Positions 1-8,645 of a stretch of DNA of 64,000 nt are shown piece by piece. Both the position numbers and the translations under genes were made by a program. Origin of the DNA: Trinickia soli (lineage in GTDB: Bacteria; Pseudomonadota; Gammaproteobacteria; Burkholderiales; Burkholderiaceae); assembly GCF_002879855.1 (NCBI RefSeq), contig NZ_PNYB01000020.1:36907-100906 (forward strand). The letters run 5' to 3'. Numbering within the stretch: the first letter of the stretch is position 1; each line of letters begins with the position of its first letter. Under the pieces are notes generated by a model. The model saw only the letters and a program-made list of their open reading frames with translations, made no database searches and was not told the DNA's origin.

Positions 1-468
1 GCCTTGCACGAGCAGTGTCTCATTGGCTCCGCCCTCGCCCGCGCCGAGTAGCCCGCGATCGAACACATTGCTCCATACGGTGAAGAACGTTTCCGGTAGC
101 GCCGCGGCCTCGAGATCGGTCAGCCCGGCCGGCACGGGCAGGCATTGCGCGAGCGGCACGCTGGCGAATTGCGCATAACCGCCGCCCGCTACGAGCGCGC
201 ACACGCGATCGCCCATCTTGAGCCCGAACGGATTGTGCTTTTCGTCGATGTTGCCGCCGACGATTTCTCCGGCAATCTCGAGCCCCGGCAAATCGGACAC
301 GCCCGGCGGCGGTGCATAGGCGCCCTTGCGCTGAAAAACGTCGGGACGATTCACGCCCGACGCCGATACCTTGACGAGCACCTCACCATTGCCGGGCACC
401 GGCTTCGGTCGCTTCGCCAGCGCGAGCACTTCAGGCCCGCCGAATTCGGTAATCTCGATCGCTTTCAC
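1..468 (-). CDS. NAD(P)H quinone oxidoreductase, PIG3/Zn-independent MDR family (3' end outside window)
   Basis: The first 156 codons are inside the window; the C-terminus lies beyond base 1. The start is a GTG at 468 with a strong GGAGG four bases upstream. The N-terminus reads MKAIEITEFGGPEVL, typical of medium-chain quinone oxidoreductases of the PIG3/TP53I3 group, followed by a GroES-like domain with VNRPDVFQRKGAY and PGLEIAGEIV. No zinc-ligand pattern is visible in the part present. These enzymes reduce quinones or enals with NADPH in the cytoplasm. The gene follows pnp in the same direction but a terminator separates them. The exact substrate cannot be told. It is a different gene from the quinone oxidoreductase at 26431-27405. 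Confidence 0.85.
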   Translation of the reverse strand, partial: MKAIEITEFGGPEVLALAKRPKPVPGNGEVLVKVSASGVNRPDVFQRKGAYAPPPGVSDLPGLEIAGEIVGGNIDEKHNPFGLKMGDRVCALVAGGGYAQFASVPLAQCLPVPAGLTDLEAAALPETFFTVWSNVFDRGLLGAGEGGANETLLVQG

Positions 469-515
469 GTCACCTCCGTGGCAGTCGCACAAGGACACGC
501 GCTATTCTGATGAAA

Positions 516-551
516 AAACGGCCGGCGCGCTTGAGAAGCGGCCGGCCGTTT
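516..551 (-). terminator. Rho-independent terminator of pnp
   Basis: An 11-bp perfect inverted repeat (AAACGGCCGGC at 516-526 and its complement at 541-551) is extended by inner pairing of the 14-base loop (CGCTT/AAGCG). Read on the minus strand it is followed by six T residues (513-518). It lies 45 bases past the pnp stop and before the quinone oxidoreductase start. Confidence 0.85.
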
Positions 552-595
552 CATGAGACCCGCCATTGGCATAGGCAGGCCCGAAGTATGAAGCG

Positions 596-2746
596 TTACT
601 GCTGGGGCGCGGAATCGGACGACGATGCAGCCGCACCGCCTTCGTTCAGCAGCGCCTTCGACGACAGACGTACGCGACCCTTTTCATCCGTTTGGATAAC
701 CTTGACCTTGACGTGTTGGCCTTCGGTCAGGTAGTCCTTGATGTCCTTGATGCGCTCGTTCGCGATCTCGGAGATGTGGAGCAAGCCGTCCTTGCCCGGC
801 AGGATGTTCACGATCGCGCCGAACTCGAGCAGCTTGAGGACGGTGCCCTCGTAAACCTGACCGACTTCGATTTCGGCCGTAATGGCTTCGATGCGACGCT
901 TGGCTTCGGCCATGCCTTCGCTGCTCGTGCTCGCGATCGTGACAACGCCGTCGTCGGAGATATCGATCGTCGTGCCGGTTTCTTCCGTCAGCGCGCGGAT
1001 GACCGAGCCGCCCTTGCCGATCACGTCGCGGATCTTCTCGGGGTTGATCTTGATCGTGATCATGCGCGGTGCGAACGCCGACAGCTCCGTGCTGGCGCCG
1101 GACACGGCATCCTTCATCTTGCCGAGGATGTGCATGCGGCCTTCCTTCGCCTGCGCGAGCGCGACCTGCATGATTTCCTTCGTGATCCCCTGGATCTTGA
1201 TGTCCATCTGCAGCGCCGTCACGCCCTCAGCCGTGCCGGCCACCTTGAAGTCCATGTCGCCGAGGTGATCTTCGTCGCCGAGAATGTCGGTCAGCACTGC
1301 GAACTTGTTGCCTTCGAGGATCAGACCCATCGCGATGCCGGCGACATGCGCCTTCATCGGCACGCCAGCGTCCATCAGCGCGAGGCAGCCGCCGCACACC
1401 GACGCCATCGACGACGAACCGTTCGACTCGGTGATTTCCGACACGACGCGGATCGAGTAGCCGAATTCTTCGGCGCTCGGCAGGCATGCGACGAGCGCAC
1501 GCTTGGCGAGGCGGCCGTGGCCGATTTCGCGGCGCTTGGGCGTACCGACGCGGCCCGTTTCGCCCGTGGCGAACGGAGGCATGTTGTAGTGAAGCATGAA
1601 GCGCTCGCGGTATTCGCCTTCGAGCGCATCGATGATCTGCTCATCGCCCCTCGTGCCGAGCGTGGCGACGACGAGTGCTTGCGTTTCGCCGCGCGTGAAC
1701 AGCGCCGAGCCGTGCGTACGCGGCAGCACGCCGGTGCGGATTTCGATCGGGCGCACCGTACGCGTGTCGCGGCCGTCGATACGCGGCTCGCCGTTCAGGA
1801 TCTGGCTGCGGACGATCTTCGCTTCGATGTCGAACAGGACGTTGCCCACGGTGGCCTTGTCGACCGGCATGCGGCCGGCAGCCACCGCCTCTTCGTCGAG
1901 CTTCGCACCCGTTTGCGCGTAGATTTCCTTGAGCTTCGTCGAACGTTGCTGCTTGTTGCGCAATTGGTAAGCGGCGACGAGTTCGCCGTGTGCGATCTCG
2001 GTGACGCGGGCGATCAGCGCTTCGTCCTTCGGCGCCGGCTGCCAATCCCATTCGGGCTTGCCGCCTTCGCGCACGAGCTCATGGATTGCGTCGATGGCCG
2101 TTTGCATTTGCTCATGGCCGAACACGACGGCGCCGAGCATGACGTCTTCGGGCAGTTGTTCGGCTTCCGACTCGACCATCAGCACGGCACGCTCGGTCCC
2201 GGCAACGACGAGATCCAGACGCGATTCCTTCTGCTGCGCACGCGTCGGGTTCAACACGTACTCGTTGTTGATGTAGGCAACACGGGCGGCGCCGACCGGG
2301 CCGTTGAACGGCAGGCCCGAGACGGCCAGCGCGGCCGACGCGCCGATCAGCGCGGGGATGTCGGCCGGCACTTCCGGGTTGATCGACAGGACGTGAATGA
2401 CCACCTGGACTTCGTTGTAGAAGCCTTCCGGGAACAGCGGACGCAGCGGACGATCGATCAGGCGCGACGTAAGCGTTTCGTGCTCCGAAGGACGGCCTTC
2501 GCGACGGAAGAAGCCACCCGGGATCTTGCCGGCGGAGTACGTTTTTTCGATGTAGTCGACGGTCAGCGGGAAGAAGTCCTGGCCCGGCTTGGCCGACTTC
2601 GCGCCGACGACGGTGGCCAGCACGACGGTGTCTTCGACGTCGACGATGACGGCGCCCGATGCCTGGCGTGCGATCTCGCCCGTTTCGAGGCGAACGTTAT
2701 GCTGCCCCCATTTGAATTCTTTGACCACTTTATTGAACATGGACAT
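596..2746 (-). CDS. pnp: Polyribonucleotide nucleotidyltransferase (PNPase)
   Basis: 716 residues, the usual length. It degrades RNA 3' to 5' using phosphate and is a partner of the RNA degradosome in the cytoplasm. Two RNase PH-type cores are visible (about residues 1-150 and 310-540, the second with [14 protein letters not shown] and [13 protein letters not shown]), then a KH domain with [16 protein letters not shown] near residue 555 and an S1 domain ([18 protein letters not shown], then LLHISEI) near 620-690. The C-terminus is a short Ala/Ser tail. I chose the ATG at 2746 ([11 protein letters not shown]) with AAGGAG upstream; the longer reading to 2809 adds 21 non-conserved residues. It lies downstream of rpsO, as in most proteobacteria. 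Confidence 0.97.
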   Translation of the reverse strand: MSMFNKVVKEFKWGQHNVRLETGEIARQASGAVIVDVEDTVVLATVVGAKSAKPGQDFFPLTVDYIEKTYSAGKIPGGFFRREGRPSEHETLTSRLIDRPLRPLFPEGFYNEVQVVIHVLSINPEVPADIPALIGASAALAVSGLPFNGPVGAARVAYINNEYVLNPTRAQQKESRLDLVVAGTERAVLMVESEAEQLPEDVMLGAVVFGHEQMQTAIDAIHELVREGGKPEWDWQPAPKDEALIARVTEIAHGELVAAYQLRNKQQRSTKLKEIYAQTGAKLDEEAVAAGRMPVDKATVGNVLFDIEAKIVRSQILNGEPRIDGRDTRTVRPIEIRTGVLPRTHGSALFTRGETQALVVATLGTRGDEQIIDALEGEYRERFMLHYNMPPFATGETGRVGTPKRREIGHGRLAKRALVACLPSAEEFGYSIRVVSEITESNGSSSMASVCGGCLALMDAGVPMKAHVAGIAMGLILEGNKFAVLTDILGDEDHLGDMDFKVAGTAEGVTALQMDIKIQGITKEIMQVALAQAKEGRMHILGKMKDAVSGASTELSAFAPRMITIKINPEKIRDVIGKGGSVIRALTEETGTTIDISDDGVVTIASTSSEGMAEAKRRIEAITAEIEVGQVYEGTVLKLLEFGAIVNILPGKDGLLHISEIANERIKDIKDYLTEGQHVKVKVIQTDEKGRVRLSSKALLNEGGAAASSSDSAPQQ

Positions 2747-2854
2747 AGTCACTCCTTCTCTTTTTTCATCTGTTTGGATTCGCCGCCGCGATGCGCGAGG
2801 CATCGTCAAGCGGCGCCGACAGCCGGCGCACCTGCGGGAAGAGTAGTGTTATGC

Positions 2855-2906
2855 CATTCCAGCGCCGCGCTCAGCGGTTGAGCGGCCTGCTCGCCGCGCT
2901 GGAATG
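2855..2906 (-). promoter_or_regulatory. Large hairpin in pnp leader
   Basis: A perfect 11-bp inverted repeat, CATTCCAGCGC at 2855-2865 and GCGCTGGAATG at 2896-2906, encloses a 30-base loop that contains a second small repeat (GCTCA/TGAGC). It sits about 110 bases upstream of the pnp start codon. By analogy with E. coli, where RNase III cuts a leader stem-loop and PNPase then represses its own message, it is a candidate autoregulatory site; that function is inference. Confidence 0.5.
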
Positions 2907-3082
2907 ACACAAAGCTCCGCCCGCCTTTGCCGGCCGCTTTGAATCGGCCCGGCACGCAAACGACGCGAACCGGGTTGAACCTCACCGACACGCACGACGC
3001 GTGCCGTCCGGCCTTGCATGGACCGCAAGTTACTGCCGAGGTTACTGCAATAGCGCCAAGTGCATTCGCACGCCCTGCGCGG

Positions 3083-3116
3083 GGTTCTACCGGGTACTGA
3101 AGCACCAGGTAGAACC
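3083..3116 (-). promoter_or_regulatory. Second hairpin between rpsO and pnp
   Basis: A perfect 9-bp inverted repeat, GGTTCTACC (3083-3091) and GGTAGAACC (3108-3116), has a 16-base loop that can pair further (GGT/ACC). It has no T-tract in either direction, so it is more likely an RNA-processing or stability element of the rpsO-pnp transcript than a terminator. Confidence 0.5.
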
Positions 3117-3170
3117 GACTGCACTCTGTGTGAGATAGCGCTAAGCGCTGAAGCGCCAAGCGCCATCGCA

Positions 3171-3210
3171 AAAAACAAAATGCCTGTATCAGCGCACTGA
3201 CACAGGCATC
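3171..3210 (-). terminator. Terminator or attenuator after rpsO
   Basis: The stem TGCCTGT...ACAGGCA (3181-3187 with 3202-3208) is extended by CAG/CTG to about 12 bp with one mismatch and a CGCA loop. On the minus strand it is followed by TTTTGTTTTTT. It begins 24 bases past the rpsO stop. It probably ends most rpsO transcripts while allowing some read-through into pnp. Confidence 0.8.
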
Positions 3211-3233
3211 TTGCACAAAGCGGTAGCGGCCGA

Positions 3234-3503
3234 TTACTTGCGCAGACCCAGCTTTTCGATCAGCGAACGGTAACGGTCGGCGTCCTTGCCCTTCAGGTAG
3301 TCGAGCAGCTTACGACGACGGCTGACCATGCGCAGCAAACCGCGGCGGCTGTGGTGATCCTTCGTGTGCGACTTGAAGTGCGAGGTCAGTTCGTTGATGC
3401 GCGACGTGAGCAGCGCAACCTGAACTTCGGGCGAGCCCGTATCGTTCGTGCCGCGTGCGAATTGCGCGACGATTTCGGACTTGTTGATATCAGCAATAGA
3501 CAT
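3234..3503 (-). CDS. rpsO: Ribosomal protein S15
   Basis: 89 residues, exactly the usual S15 length. S15 binds 16S rRNA early in assembly of the 30S subunit. The sequence begins [12 protein letters not shown] and carries the conserved helices with [30 protein letters not shown] and LLDYLK. It is the first gene of the rpsO-pnp pair. In E. coli S15 represses its own translation through a leader pseudoknot; the 140-base upstream region here was not resolved into such a structure. Confidence 0.98.
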   Translation of the reverse strand: MSIADINKSEIVAQFARGTNDTGSPEVQVALLTSRINELTSHFKSHTKDHHSRRGLLRMVSRRRKLLDYLKGKDADRYRSLIEKLGLRK

Positions 3504-3643
3504 GTGATTTCCTATGGAACAAACAAGCGGTCACGGAAGAAAGGCCGTGCCGTGGGTTTACGACGAAGCGCGCATTGTAGCACAACCGACGAGCGGGACC
3601 GCTACTCCAGGGCCGCCCCGCCTGGAGCCGGCTGCCACTGCCA

Positions 3644-4963
3644 TCAGGGCCGTTTCATCCGGCACTCGCCCGCGCCGCCTTCAGTCTGACTCGGCGACAA
3701 CGCCAACACCGTGCGGAAGCCGTAGCCGGAACCCTCATTGTCGAACCGCACGCCGGGCGCGCCGACCTTGTCCATCTCGATGACATAAAGGGGTTGGATC
3801 AATTGATGGTCGTCGGCACGCATCGTGGCCTGGACGAAGCCGTTTTCGTAATGCATCCCTTCGAGCGCCTTCGCCACCGCTGCGGCGTCGGTGCCGTGCG
3901 CGCGCGTGATGGCGTCGGCCAGCATCTCGATCATGACGTCGATGCGCAGCAGCGCGTAGTCGTCACGCGCCGCCGGGAAGCGGGCGCGAAACGCGGCGTA
4001 GTAGGCGTCGGAGGCCGAGGCATCGGCATGCGGCAGCCGCTGCGCGGGCACGGCGGCCGTCCCTGCGTTCGGGTGCCAGTCGGCCACGGCCACCACGCGC
4101 CCCACGCCGGCCTCGCCGATCGCGGCCGGCGCGTCGAGGCTGTTGCCGTAGAACGTATAGAACCTGCCGGCGAAGCCCTGCTCGCGCGCGGCTTTGACGA
4201 GCAGCGCGAGATCGTTGCCCCAGTTGCCGGTCACGACCGCATCGGCGCGGCTCGCACGCAACTTGGCGATGTACGGCGTGAAATCCTTGACGCGGCCGAT
4301 CGGGTGGAACTCGTCGCCGACGATCGTCACGTCGGGGCGTTTCGCCGCGAGCGCCGCGCGGGCGAGCGTGCTGACGTCATGCCCGAAACTGTAGTCCTGG
4401 TTGAGCAGATAGACGCGCTTGACCGACTTGTCGCGCGCAATCACGTCCGCCAGTGCGTTCATGCGCATGCCGGCATGCGCGTCGAAGCGGAAATGCCAGA
4501 AGCTGCAAGATGCGCCCGTCAGTGCGGGGTCGTCGGCCGAGTAGTTCAGAAACAACTCGCGATTGTCGGGCTCGCGGGCATTTTGCTTGTCGATCGCGGC
4601 GACGAGCGCCGCGGCGACCGCCGAACCGTTGCCCTGCAGCACGAACGGGATATGTCGATCGGCCGCGGCGCGCAGCTGCACGAGGGCCTGCTCGGCACTG
4701 CCTTGACTGTCGAGTACGACGAGTTTCAGCGCGTGGGGGCCGTCGGGCAGCTTGACGCCGCCGCGCGCATTGACGCGCTCGATGGCGAAGCGGATGTTTC
4801 GCTCGACAGCGGCGCCGGCGTCCGCGAACGGCCCCGACATGCCTTCGATCAGCGCGAGCTGGATTGGCGCGGGCGCCTCGCCCGCCCGGGCCGTGCCCGC
4901 CATCGGCACCGCCAGCACCCATATTGCGCCGGCGATCGCCGCCCACTTCGTCCATTTACCCAT
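3644..4963 (-). CDS. Periplasmic substrate-binding protein of branched-chain amino-acid ABC type (LivK-like), orphan
   Basis: 439 residues from ATG 4963, chosen because AAGGA lies about nine bases upstream; an in-frame ATG at 4984 lacks this. The N-terminus is a Sec signal peptide (basic MGKWTKW, hydrophobic core, cleavage near AGTARAG). The mature part begins IQLALIEGMSGPFADAG and continues with the type 1 periplasmic binding fold (peripla_BP_6). Such proteins deliver branched-chain amino acids, amides or urea to an ABC permease, but no permease or ATPase gene is next to it, so the ligand is unknown. The C-terminal FDNEGSGYGFRTVLAL may help place it in a subfamily. Confidence 0.85.
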   Translation of the reverse strand: MGKWTKWAAIAGAIWVLAVPMAGTARAGEAPAPIQLALIEGMSGPFADAGAAVERNIRFAIERVNARGGVKLPDGPHALKLVVLDSQGSAEQALVQLRAAADRHIPFVLQGNGSAVAAALVAAIDKQNAREPDNRELFLNYSADDPALTGASCSFWHFRFDAHAGMRMNALADVIARDKSVKRVYLLNQDYSFGHDVSTLARAALAAKRPDVTIVGDEFHPIGRVKDFTPYIAKLRASRADAVVTGNWGNDLALLVKAAREQGFAGRFYTFYGNSLDAPAAIGEAGVGRVVAVADWHPNAGTAAVPAQRLPHADASASDAYYAAFRARFPAARDDYALLRIDVMIEMLADAITRAHGTDAAAVAKALEGMHYENGFVQATMRADDHQLIQPLYVIEMDKVGAPGVRFDNEGSGYGFRTVLALSPSQTEGGAGECRMKRP

Positions 4964-5208
4964 GATTGCTTGTCCTTGCGGCATTCGTAATGCCGCGGAT
5001 CATAGGCCGACGGCGCGCCGATTCGCAAGCATGTACCTGCGTCGCGCTTTCAAATCGGGACGACATGTTACGTCATCGCCCCGCGGCCGCGCTTGCGACG
5101 GTGACCCCGCCGCACCTTTGAGCCAGCGGCGAATCTTCGCTCTCGCCCTCTGTCCAAAGACGGCGGGCCCGTGGTAAAACGCCGCTCTGGGAGTTATCGG
5201 AGGAATTC

Positions 5209-5715
5209 ATGTCCAAACGTCTTTCGGTCGCGTTCGTTTGCGCCGCCGCTTTGGTGCTCGCGGGGTGCGCTCAACCGTGGCAGGGTTTTTCGCGCGGTGA
5301 AGATCAATCGGCACTCGTCGCACGTCTGGGTCCGCCGCGGGAGGTTTACGATCTTCCCGACGGCAGCAAACGGCTCATGTGGCCCACGCAACCTATGGGC
5401 GAAGAGACGACGGCCGCCGACGTCGATTCTGCGGGAAAGATCATCTCGGTGCGGCAAGTACTGCAGCCAAGCGAGTTCTACAAGGCTCAAATCGGCACGT
5501 GGACGAAACAGGACGTGCTTGTCAATTTCGGGCGGCCCGTCGAGACGGCGTATTTTCCGCTGATGAAGCGCGAAGTCTGGACCTACCGTTATCTCGAAGA
5601 CAACGTGTGGTACCAGCTTTATCACTTCTATTTCGATCCGCAGGGCATCTTGCGGCTCACGCAAAAGACGCCGGACCCGCTGCACGAGCCGGATCGGAAT
5701 CGGTTCGGTCTCTGA
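5209..5715 (+). CDS. Outer-membrane lipoprotein with two BamE/SmpA-like repeats
   Basis: 168 residues preceded by a strong GGAGG. The signal peptide ends in a clear lipobox (LVLAGC, Cys about residue 20), so a lipidated protein is expected. The mature part contains two similar halves, each with a small-protein-A-like pattern of Leu-Gly-x-Pro followed by a Trp-containing strand: ALVARLGPPREVYDLPDG then LMWP, and VLVNFGRPVETAYF then EVWTYRYLEDNVWYQLY. SmpA/OmlA folds bind the outer membrane or BamA/BamD, but true BamE has a single such unit, so this is probably a relative of unknown job. It converges on leuA and shares a bidirectional terminator with it. Confidence 0.75.
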   Translation: MSKRLSVAFVCAAALVLAGCAQPWQGFSRGEDQSALVARLGPPREVYDLPDGSKRLMWPTQPMGEETTAADVDSAGKIISVRQVLQPSEFYKAQIGTWTKQDVLVNFGRPVETAYFPLMKREVWTYRYLEDNVWYQLYHFYFDPQGILRLTQKTPDPLHEPDRNRFGL

Positions 5716-5802
5716 CGCCGAACGCTCGCGCGGGAAACACGCGCGCGTCATGAACCGTGAGCGCGGCTGATTCACTGCGTTGTAAAGCAAAAGCAAAAGC
5801 AA

Positions 5803-5838
5803 AAAACCCTCGCCGGCGTTCACCGCGCGAGGGTTTTT
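5803..5838. terminator. Bidirectional terminator between lipoprotein gene and leuA
   Basis: A perfect 11-bp stem, AAAACCCTCGC (5803-5813) and its complement (5827-5837), is followed by TTTTT on the plus strand and by TTTTTT on the minus strand. It lies between two convergent genes and can serve both. Confidence 0.9.
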
Positions 5839-5857
5839 GCATCAAGCGGCGGGAAGA

Positions 5858-7402
5858 TCAAACGCCTTGCGGATTAACCTTCTCCACGTTCGCATTGAGC
5901 TTGTTCAGCGCCGAAATATAAGCCTTCGCCGAAGCCGCGACGATATCAGGGTCGGTGCCGACGCCATTCACGATACGCCCGCTCTTGGACAGCCGCACCG
6001 TCACTTCGCCCTGCGCCTGCGTCCCCGTCGTGATCGCGTTGACCGAGTACAGCAGCAACTCCGATCCGCTGCCCACCTCGCCCTCGATCGCGTTCAGCGT
6101 GGCGTCGACAGGCCCGTTGCCGCGCGCCTCGCCCACCGTCTCCTTGCCGTCGACGGAGAACACCACGCGCGCGTGCGGGCGCTCGCCCGTCTCGGAATGC
6201 TGAGCGAGCGAGATGAACTTGAAGTGCTCACGTTCCTGCGCCGCGGCCGACTCTTCCGTGACGATCGCGATGATGTCTTCGTCGAAGATCTCGGCCTTGC
6301 GATCGGCCAGCTCCTTGAAGCGCGCGAACGCCTGGTTCAACTCGGCCTCGCTCTCGAGCTGGATGCCAAGCTCCTGCAGGCGCTGCTTGAATGCATTGCG
6401 GCCCGACAGCTTGCCCAGCACGATCTTGTTGGCGCTCCAGCCCACGTCTTCGGCGCGCATGATTTCGTACGTATCGCGCGCCTTGAGCACGCCGTCCTGG
6501 TGAATCCCGGACGCATGCGCGAACGCATTGGCCCCGACGACAGCCTTGTTCGGCTGGACGACGAAGCCCGTCGTCTGCGAAACGAGCTTCGAGGCAGGTA
6601 CGATCTGCGTCGTGTCGATGCCGACGTCGAGACCGAAGTAGTCTCGACGCGTCTTGACCGCCATCACGATCTCTTCGAGCGCCGTGTTGCCCGCGCGCTC
6701 GCCCAGGCCGTTGATCGTGCATTCCACTTGCCGCGCGCCGCCGATCTTCACCCCGGCCAGCGAGTTCGCCACGGCCATGCCCAAATCGTTATGGCAATGC
6801 ACCGAGAAAATGGCCTTGTCCGAGTTCGGAATCCGCTCGCGCAGCGTCTTGACGAGGTTGCCGTAGAGCTCGGGGACGCCATAGCCCACCGTATCGGCAA
6901 TATTGATCGTCGTCGCGCCTTCGTCGATCACGGCCTCGAGCACGCGGCACAGGAAATCCATATCGGAACGGCTGCCGTCCTCAGGCGAGAACTCGACATC
7001 GTTCGTGAACTTGCGCGCGAAGCGCACCGCAAGGCGCGCCTGTTCGTACACCTGGTCGGGCGTCATGCGCAGCTTCTTCTCCATATGCAGCGGAGACGTC
7101 GCAATGAACGTGTGGATGCGGAAGTGATCTGCCGGCGCGAGCGCATCGGCGGCCCGTTGGATGTCCTTGTCGTTCGCGCGCGCGAGCGAGCAGACGGTGC
7201 TGTCCTTGATCAACGAAGCAATCGTGTTGATGGCGTCGAAATCGCCGTTCGAACTGGCCGCGAAACCGGCCTCGATCACGTCGACCTTCATCCGTTCGAG
7301 CTGTTTCGCGATACGGATCTTCTCTTCTTTCGTCATCGACGCGCCCGGCGATTGCTCGCCGTCACGCAACGTCGTGTCGAAAATAATCAGCTTGTCTGCC
7401 AT
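5858..7402 (-). CDS. leuA: 2-isopropylmalate synthase
   Basis: 514 residues, the normal length of the long beta-proteobacterial enzyme. It condenses acetyl-CoA with 2-oxoisovalerate, the first committed step of leucine synthesis, in the cytoplasm. The N-terminal TIM barrel shows [13 protein letters not shown] (metal and substrate binding) and the HCHNDLG metal motif near residue 200; [19 protein letters not shown] follows. The C-terminal third (after about 390) is the LeuA allosteric domain that senses leucine. I chose ATG 7402 ([12 protein letters not shown]) with TGGAG six bases upstream. It is the last gene of the ilvI-ilvH-ilvC-psd-pssA-leuA row and has its own upstream promoter and leader. 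Confidence 0.97.
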   Translation of the reverse strand: MADKLIIFDTTLRDGEQSPGASMTKEEKIRIAKQLERMKVDVIEAGFAASSNGDFDAINTIASLIKDSTVCSLARANDKDIQRAADALAPADHFRIHTFIATSPLHMEKKLRMTPDQVYEQARLAVRFARKFTNDVEFSPEDGSRSDMDFLCRVLEAVIDEGATTINIADTVGYGVPELYGNLVKTLRERIPNSDKAIFSVHCHNDLGMAVANSLAGVKIGGARQVECTINGLGERAGNTALEEIVMAVKTRRDYFGLDVGIDTTQIVPASKLVSQTTGFVVQPNKAVVGANAFAHASGIHQDGVLKARDTYEIMRAEDVGWSANKIVLGKLSGRNAFKQRLQELGIQLESEAELNQAFARFKELADRKAEIFDEDIIAIVTEESAAAQEREHFKFISLAQHSETGERPHARVVFSVDGKETVGEARGNGPVDATLNAIEGEVGSGSELLLYSVNAITTGTQAQGEVTVRLSKSGRIVNGVGTDPDIVAASAKAYISALNKLNANVEKVNPQGV

Positions 7403-7528
7403 GTCATGTCTCCAGGGGGACGTTTGCTTTGCAAATATCAAATACGAATTGGGGGCGGAATACGGAATTCGGGTGTCACCACCGCTGGCGACGCCGGACA
7501 ACGAACGAGGCAGACGGGGCGAAAACGA

Positions 7529-7612
7529 TCAGCGCGGTAGGCGCGCTAGCGCTAGCGCGCATAGAGGCGCACCGGCGAAGAGGGGGAGGCGGGGGAAGGT
7601 CAAAATCGACAT
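7529..7612 (-). CDS. Candidate leucine-rich leader peptide of leuA
   Basis: A 27-codon frame begins MSILTFPRLPLFAG, ends in a TGA at 7529 and contains seven leucines, four of them the codon CTA, which is rare in this GC-rich genome and clustered in the last 11 codons (17, 20, 22, 25). A promoter-like sequence places the transcription start within a base or two of its ATG, so it would be nearly leaderless. The CTA cluster lies on a 20-bp palindrome. The design recalls the E. coli leu leader peptide with its run of CUA codons, but there is no sequence identity and no T-tailed terminator before leuA. It could be chance. Confidence 0.4.
   Translation of the reverse strand: MSILTFPRLPLFAGAPLCALALARLPR
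7541..7560. repeat. Perfect 20-bp palindrome in leuA leader
   Basis: GCGCGCTAGC followed directly by its reverse complement. In RNA it could form an 8-bp stem with a four-base loop, or it could be a protein-binding site. It covers the CTA-rich end of the putative leader peptide, so a ribosome stalled there would prevent it from folding. Confidence 0.6.
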
Positions 7613-7619
7613 GTCGCCG

Positions 7620-7648
7620 ACTATAGCGGCATTCGGGCGTTCGCGCAA
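7620..7648 (-). promoter_or_regulatory. Predicted sigma-70 promoter of leuA
   Basis: On the minus strand TTGCGC (7648-7643) is followed after exactly 17 bases by TATAGT (7625-7620), a near-consensus -10. The predicted start is near 7613, about 210 bases upstream of the leuA start codon, leaving a long leader. The remaining part of the 334-base gap between leuA and pssA shows no gene. Confidence 0.55.
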
Positions 7649-7736
7649 TCGGCGACGCGCCGAAGGCCGTGCCGCGCCGGACCGGTGGCGCAATCGCCCT
7701 CTCCGGCTCCGGCAGCATGCGCGACATGGCCCTTTC

Positions 7737-8624
7737 TCAATGCTCGTGCGGGGCGGAACGCGCCGGATTGTCGCGTCCGCGAACGGCCATATAGGCCCAG
7801 AACGCGTAGCCCGAGAGCCCATAGAGCACGAACAGGCCGAACAGCATCAGCGGCGGATCGGACGAGACGAGCACGAAAGCGACGACGACGAGCAGGATCG
7901 CCGCGAACGGCACGCGATGCCGTACGTCGAGCGCCTTGCCGCTGTAGAACGGCGCGTTCGACACCATCGTCACGCCCGCATAGACGGTCAACGCAAAGGC
8001 GACCCACGGCAGCCACACGAGCTTGAGCGGCACGCGGTTATCGGTGGCAAGCCAGACGAAGCCCGCAATGAGCGCCGCCGCGGCCGGGCTCGGCAAGCCC
8101 TGGAAGAATCGCTTATCGACTACGCCGATGTTCGTATTGAAGCGCGCGAGCCGCAGCGCCGCGCCGGAACAGTAGACGAACGCGGCAAGCCAGCCCCACC
8201 GGCCAAGATCCTTGAGCACCCACTCGTACATGACGAGCGCCGGCGCGACACCAAACGAAACCATGTCGGACAAGCTGTCGAACTGCTCGCCGAACGCGCT
8301 CTGCGTGTGCGTCATGCGGGCGACGCGGCCGTCCATGCCGTCGAGCACCATCGCGACGAAAATCGCAATGGCCGCAATCTCGAACCGCACGTTCATTGCC
8401 TGCACGACGGCGAAAAAGCCGCAAAACAGCGCGGCCGTGGTGAACGCGTTCGGCAACAGGTAGATGCCGCGCGTGCGCAGGAACTGCTGGCGCGCGGCGC
8501 GCCGGCTTTCGGCCGGCGCCGAATCGGCGCCCAGTGTCTTGTTGCGGCGAAACGGGTTGCGCCGGAACGGACGCGGCATCGGCGTGGTGCCGGCACGGGG
8601 GCGGCGCGGTTTGAAAGCAGCCAT
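7737..8624 (-). CDS. pssA: CDP-diacylglycerol-serine O-phosphatidyltransferase
   Basis: 295 residues with several membrane helices. It makes phosphatidylserine from CDP-diacylglycerol and serine at the inner membrane. The CDP-alcohol phosphotransferase signature DG-x2-AR-x8-G-x3-D-x3-D is complete (from LDGMDGRVAR to SLSD, about residues 94-120), so this is the membrane PssA, not the E. coli-type phospholipase D-like enzyme. The ATG at 8624 has AGGAGG upstream. It follows psd by 21 bases, giving the two-step phosphatidylethanolamine pathway as a unit. A basic N-terminal stretch of about 45 residues precedes the first helix. Confidence 0.95.
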   Translation of the reverse strand: MAAFKPRRPRAGTTPMPRPFRRNPFRRNKTLGADSAPAESRRAARQQFLRTRGIYLLPNAFTTAALFCGFFAVVQAMNVRFEIAAIAIFVAMVLDGMDGRVARMTHTQSAFGEQFDSLSDMVSFGVAPALVMYEWVLKDLGRWGWLAAFVYCSGAALRLARFNTNIGVVDKRFFQGLPSPAAAALIAGFVWLATDNRVPLKLVWLPWVAFALTVYAGVTMVSNAPFYSGKALDVRHRVPFAAILLVVVAFVLVSSDPPLMLFGLFVLYGLSGYAFWAYMAVRGRDNPARSAPHEH

Positions 8625-8645
8625 CGAACCCTCCTCGGCGCCGCG

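Larger units (their letters stand above)
2747..3170 (-). other. rpsO-pnp intergenic leader, no gene
   Basis: The 487 bases between rpsO and pnp hold the rpsO terminator and two further strong inverted repeats but no convincing coding region; the short frames here have no family resemblance and no ribosome binding site. The position and structure suggest the untranslated leader of pnp mRNA, possibly with its own promoter. Confidence 0.6.

Noticed and set aside
692..2881. 729-codon open frame on the plus strand opposite pnp
   Set aside because: It is the antisense shadow of a highly conserved gene; its protein is Arg/Asp/His-rich with no family resemblance and no ribosome site. Long antisense frames are common in GC-rich DNA.
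2806..3216. Short minus-strand frames in the rpsO-pnp gap
   Set aside because: They overlap hairpins, lack ribosome sites and resemble no family; the region fits an untranslated leader better.
5837..7540. 567-codon frame opposite leuA
   Set aside because: Same shadow effect; leuA on the minus strand is unmistakable.
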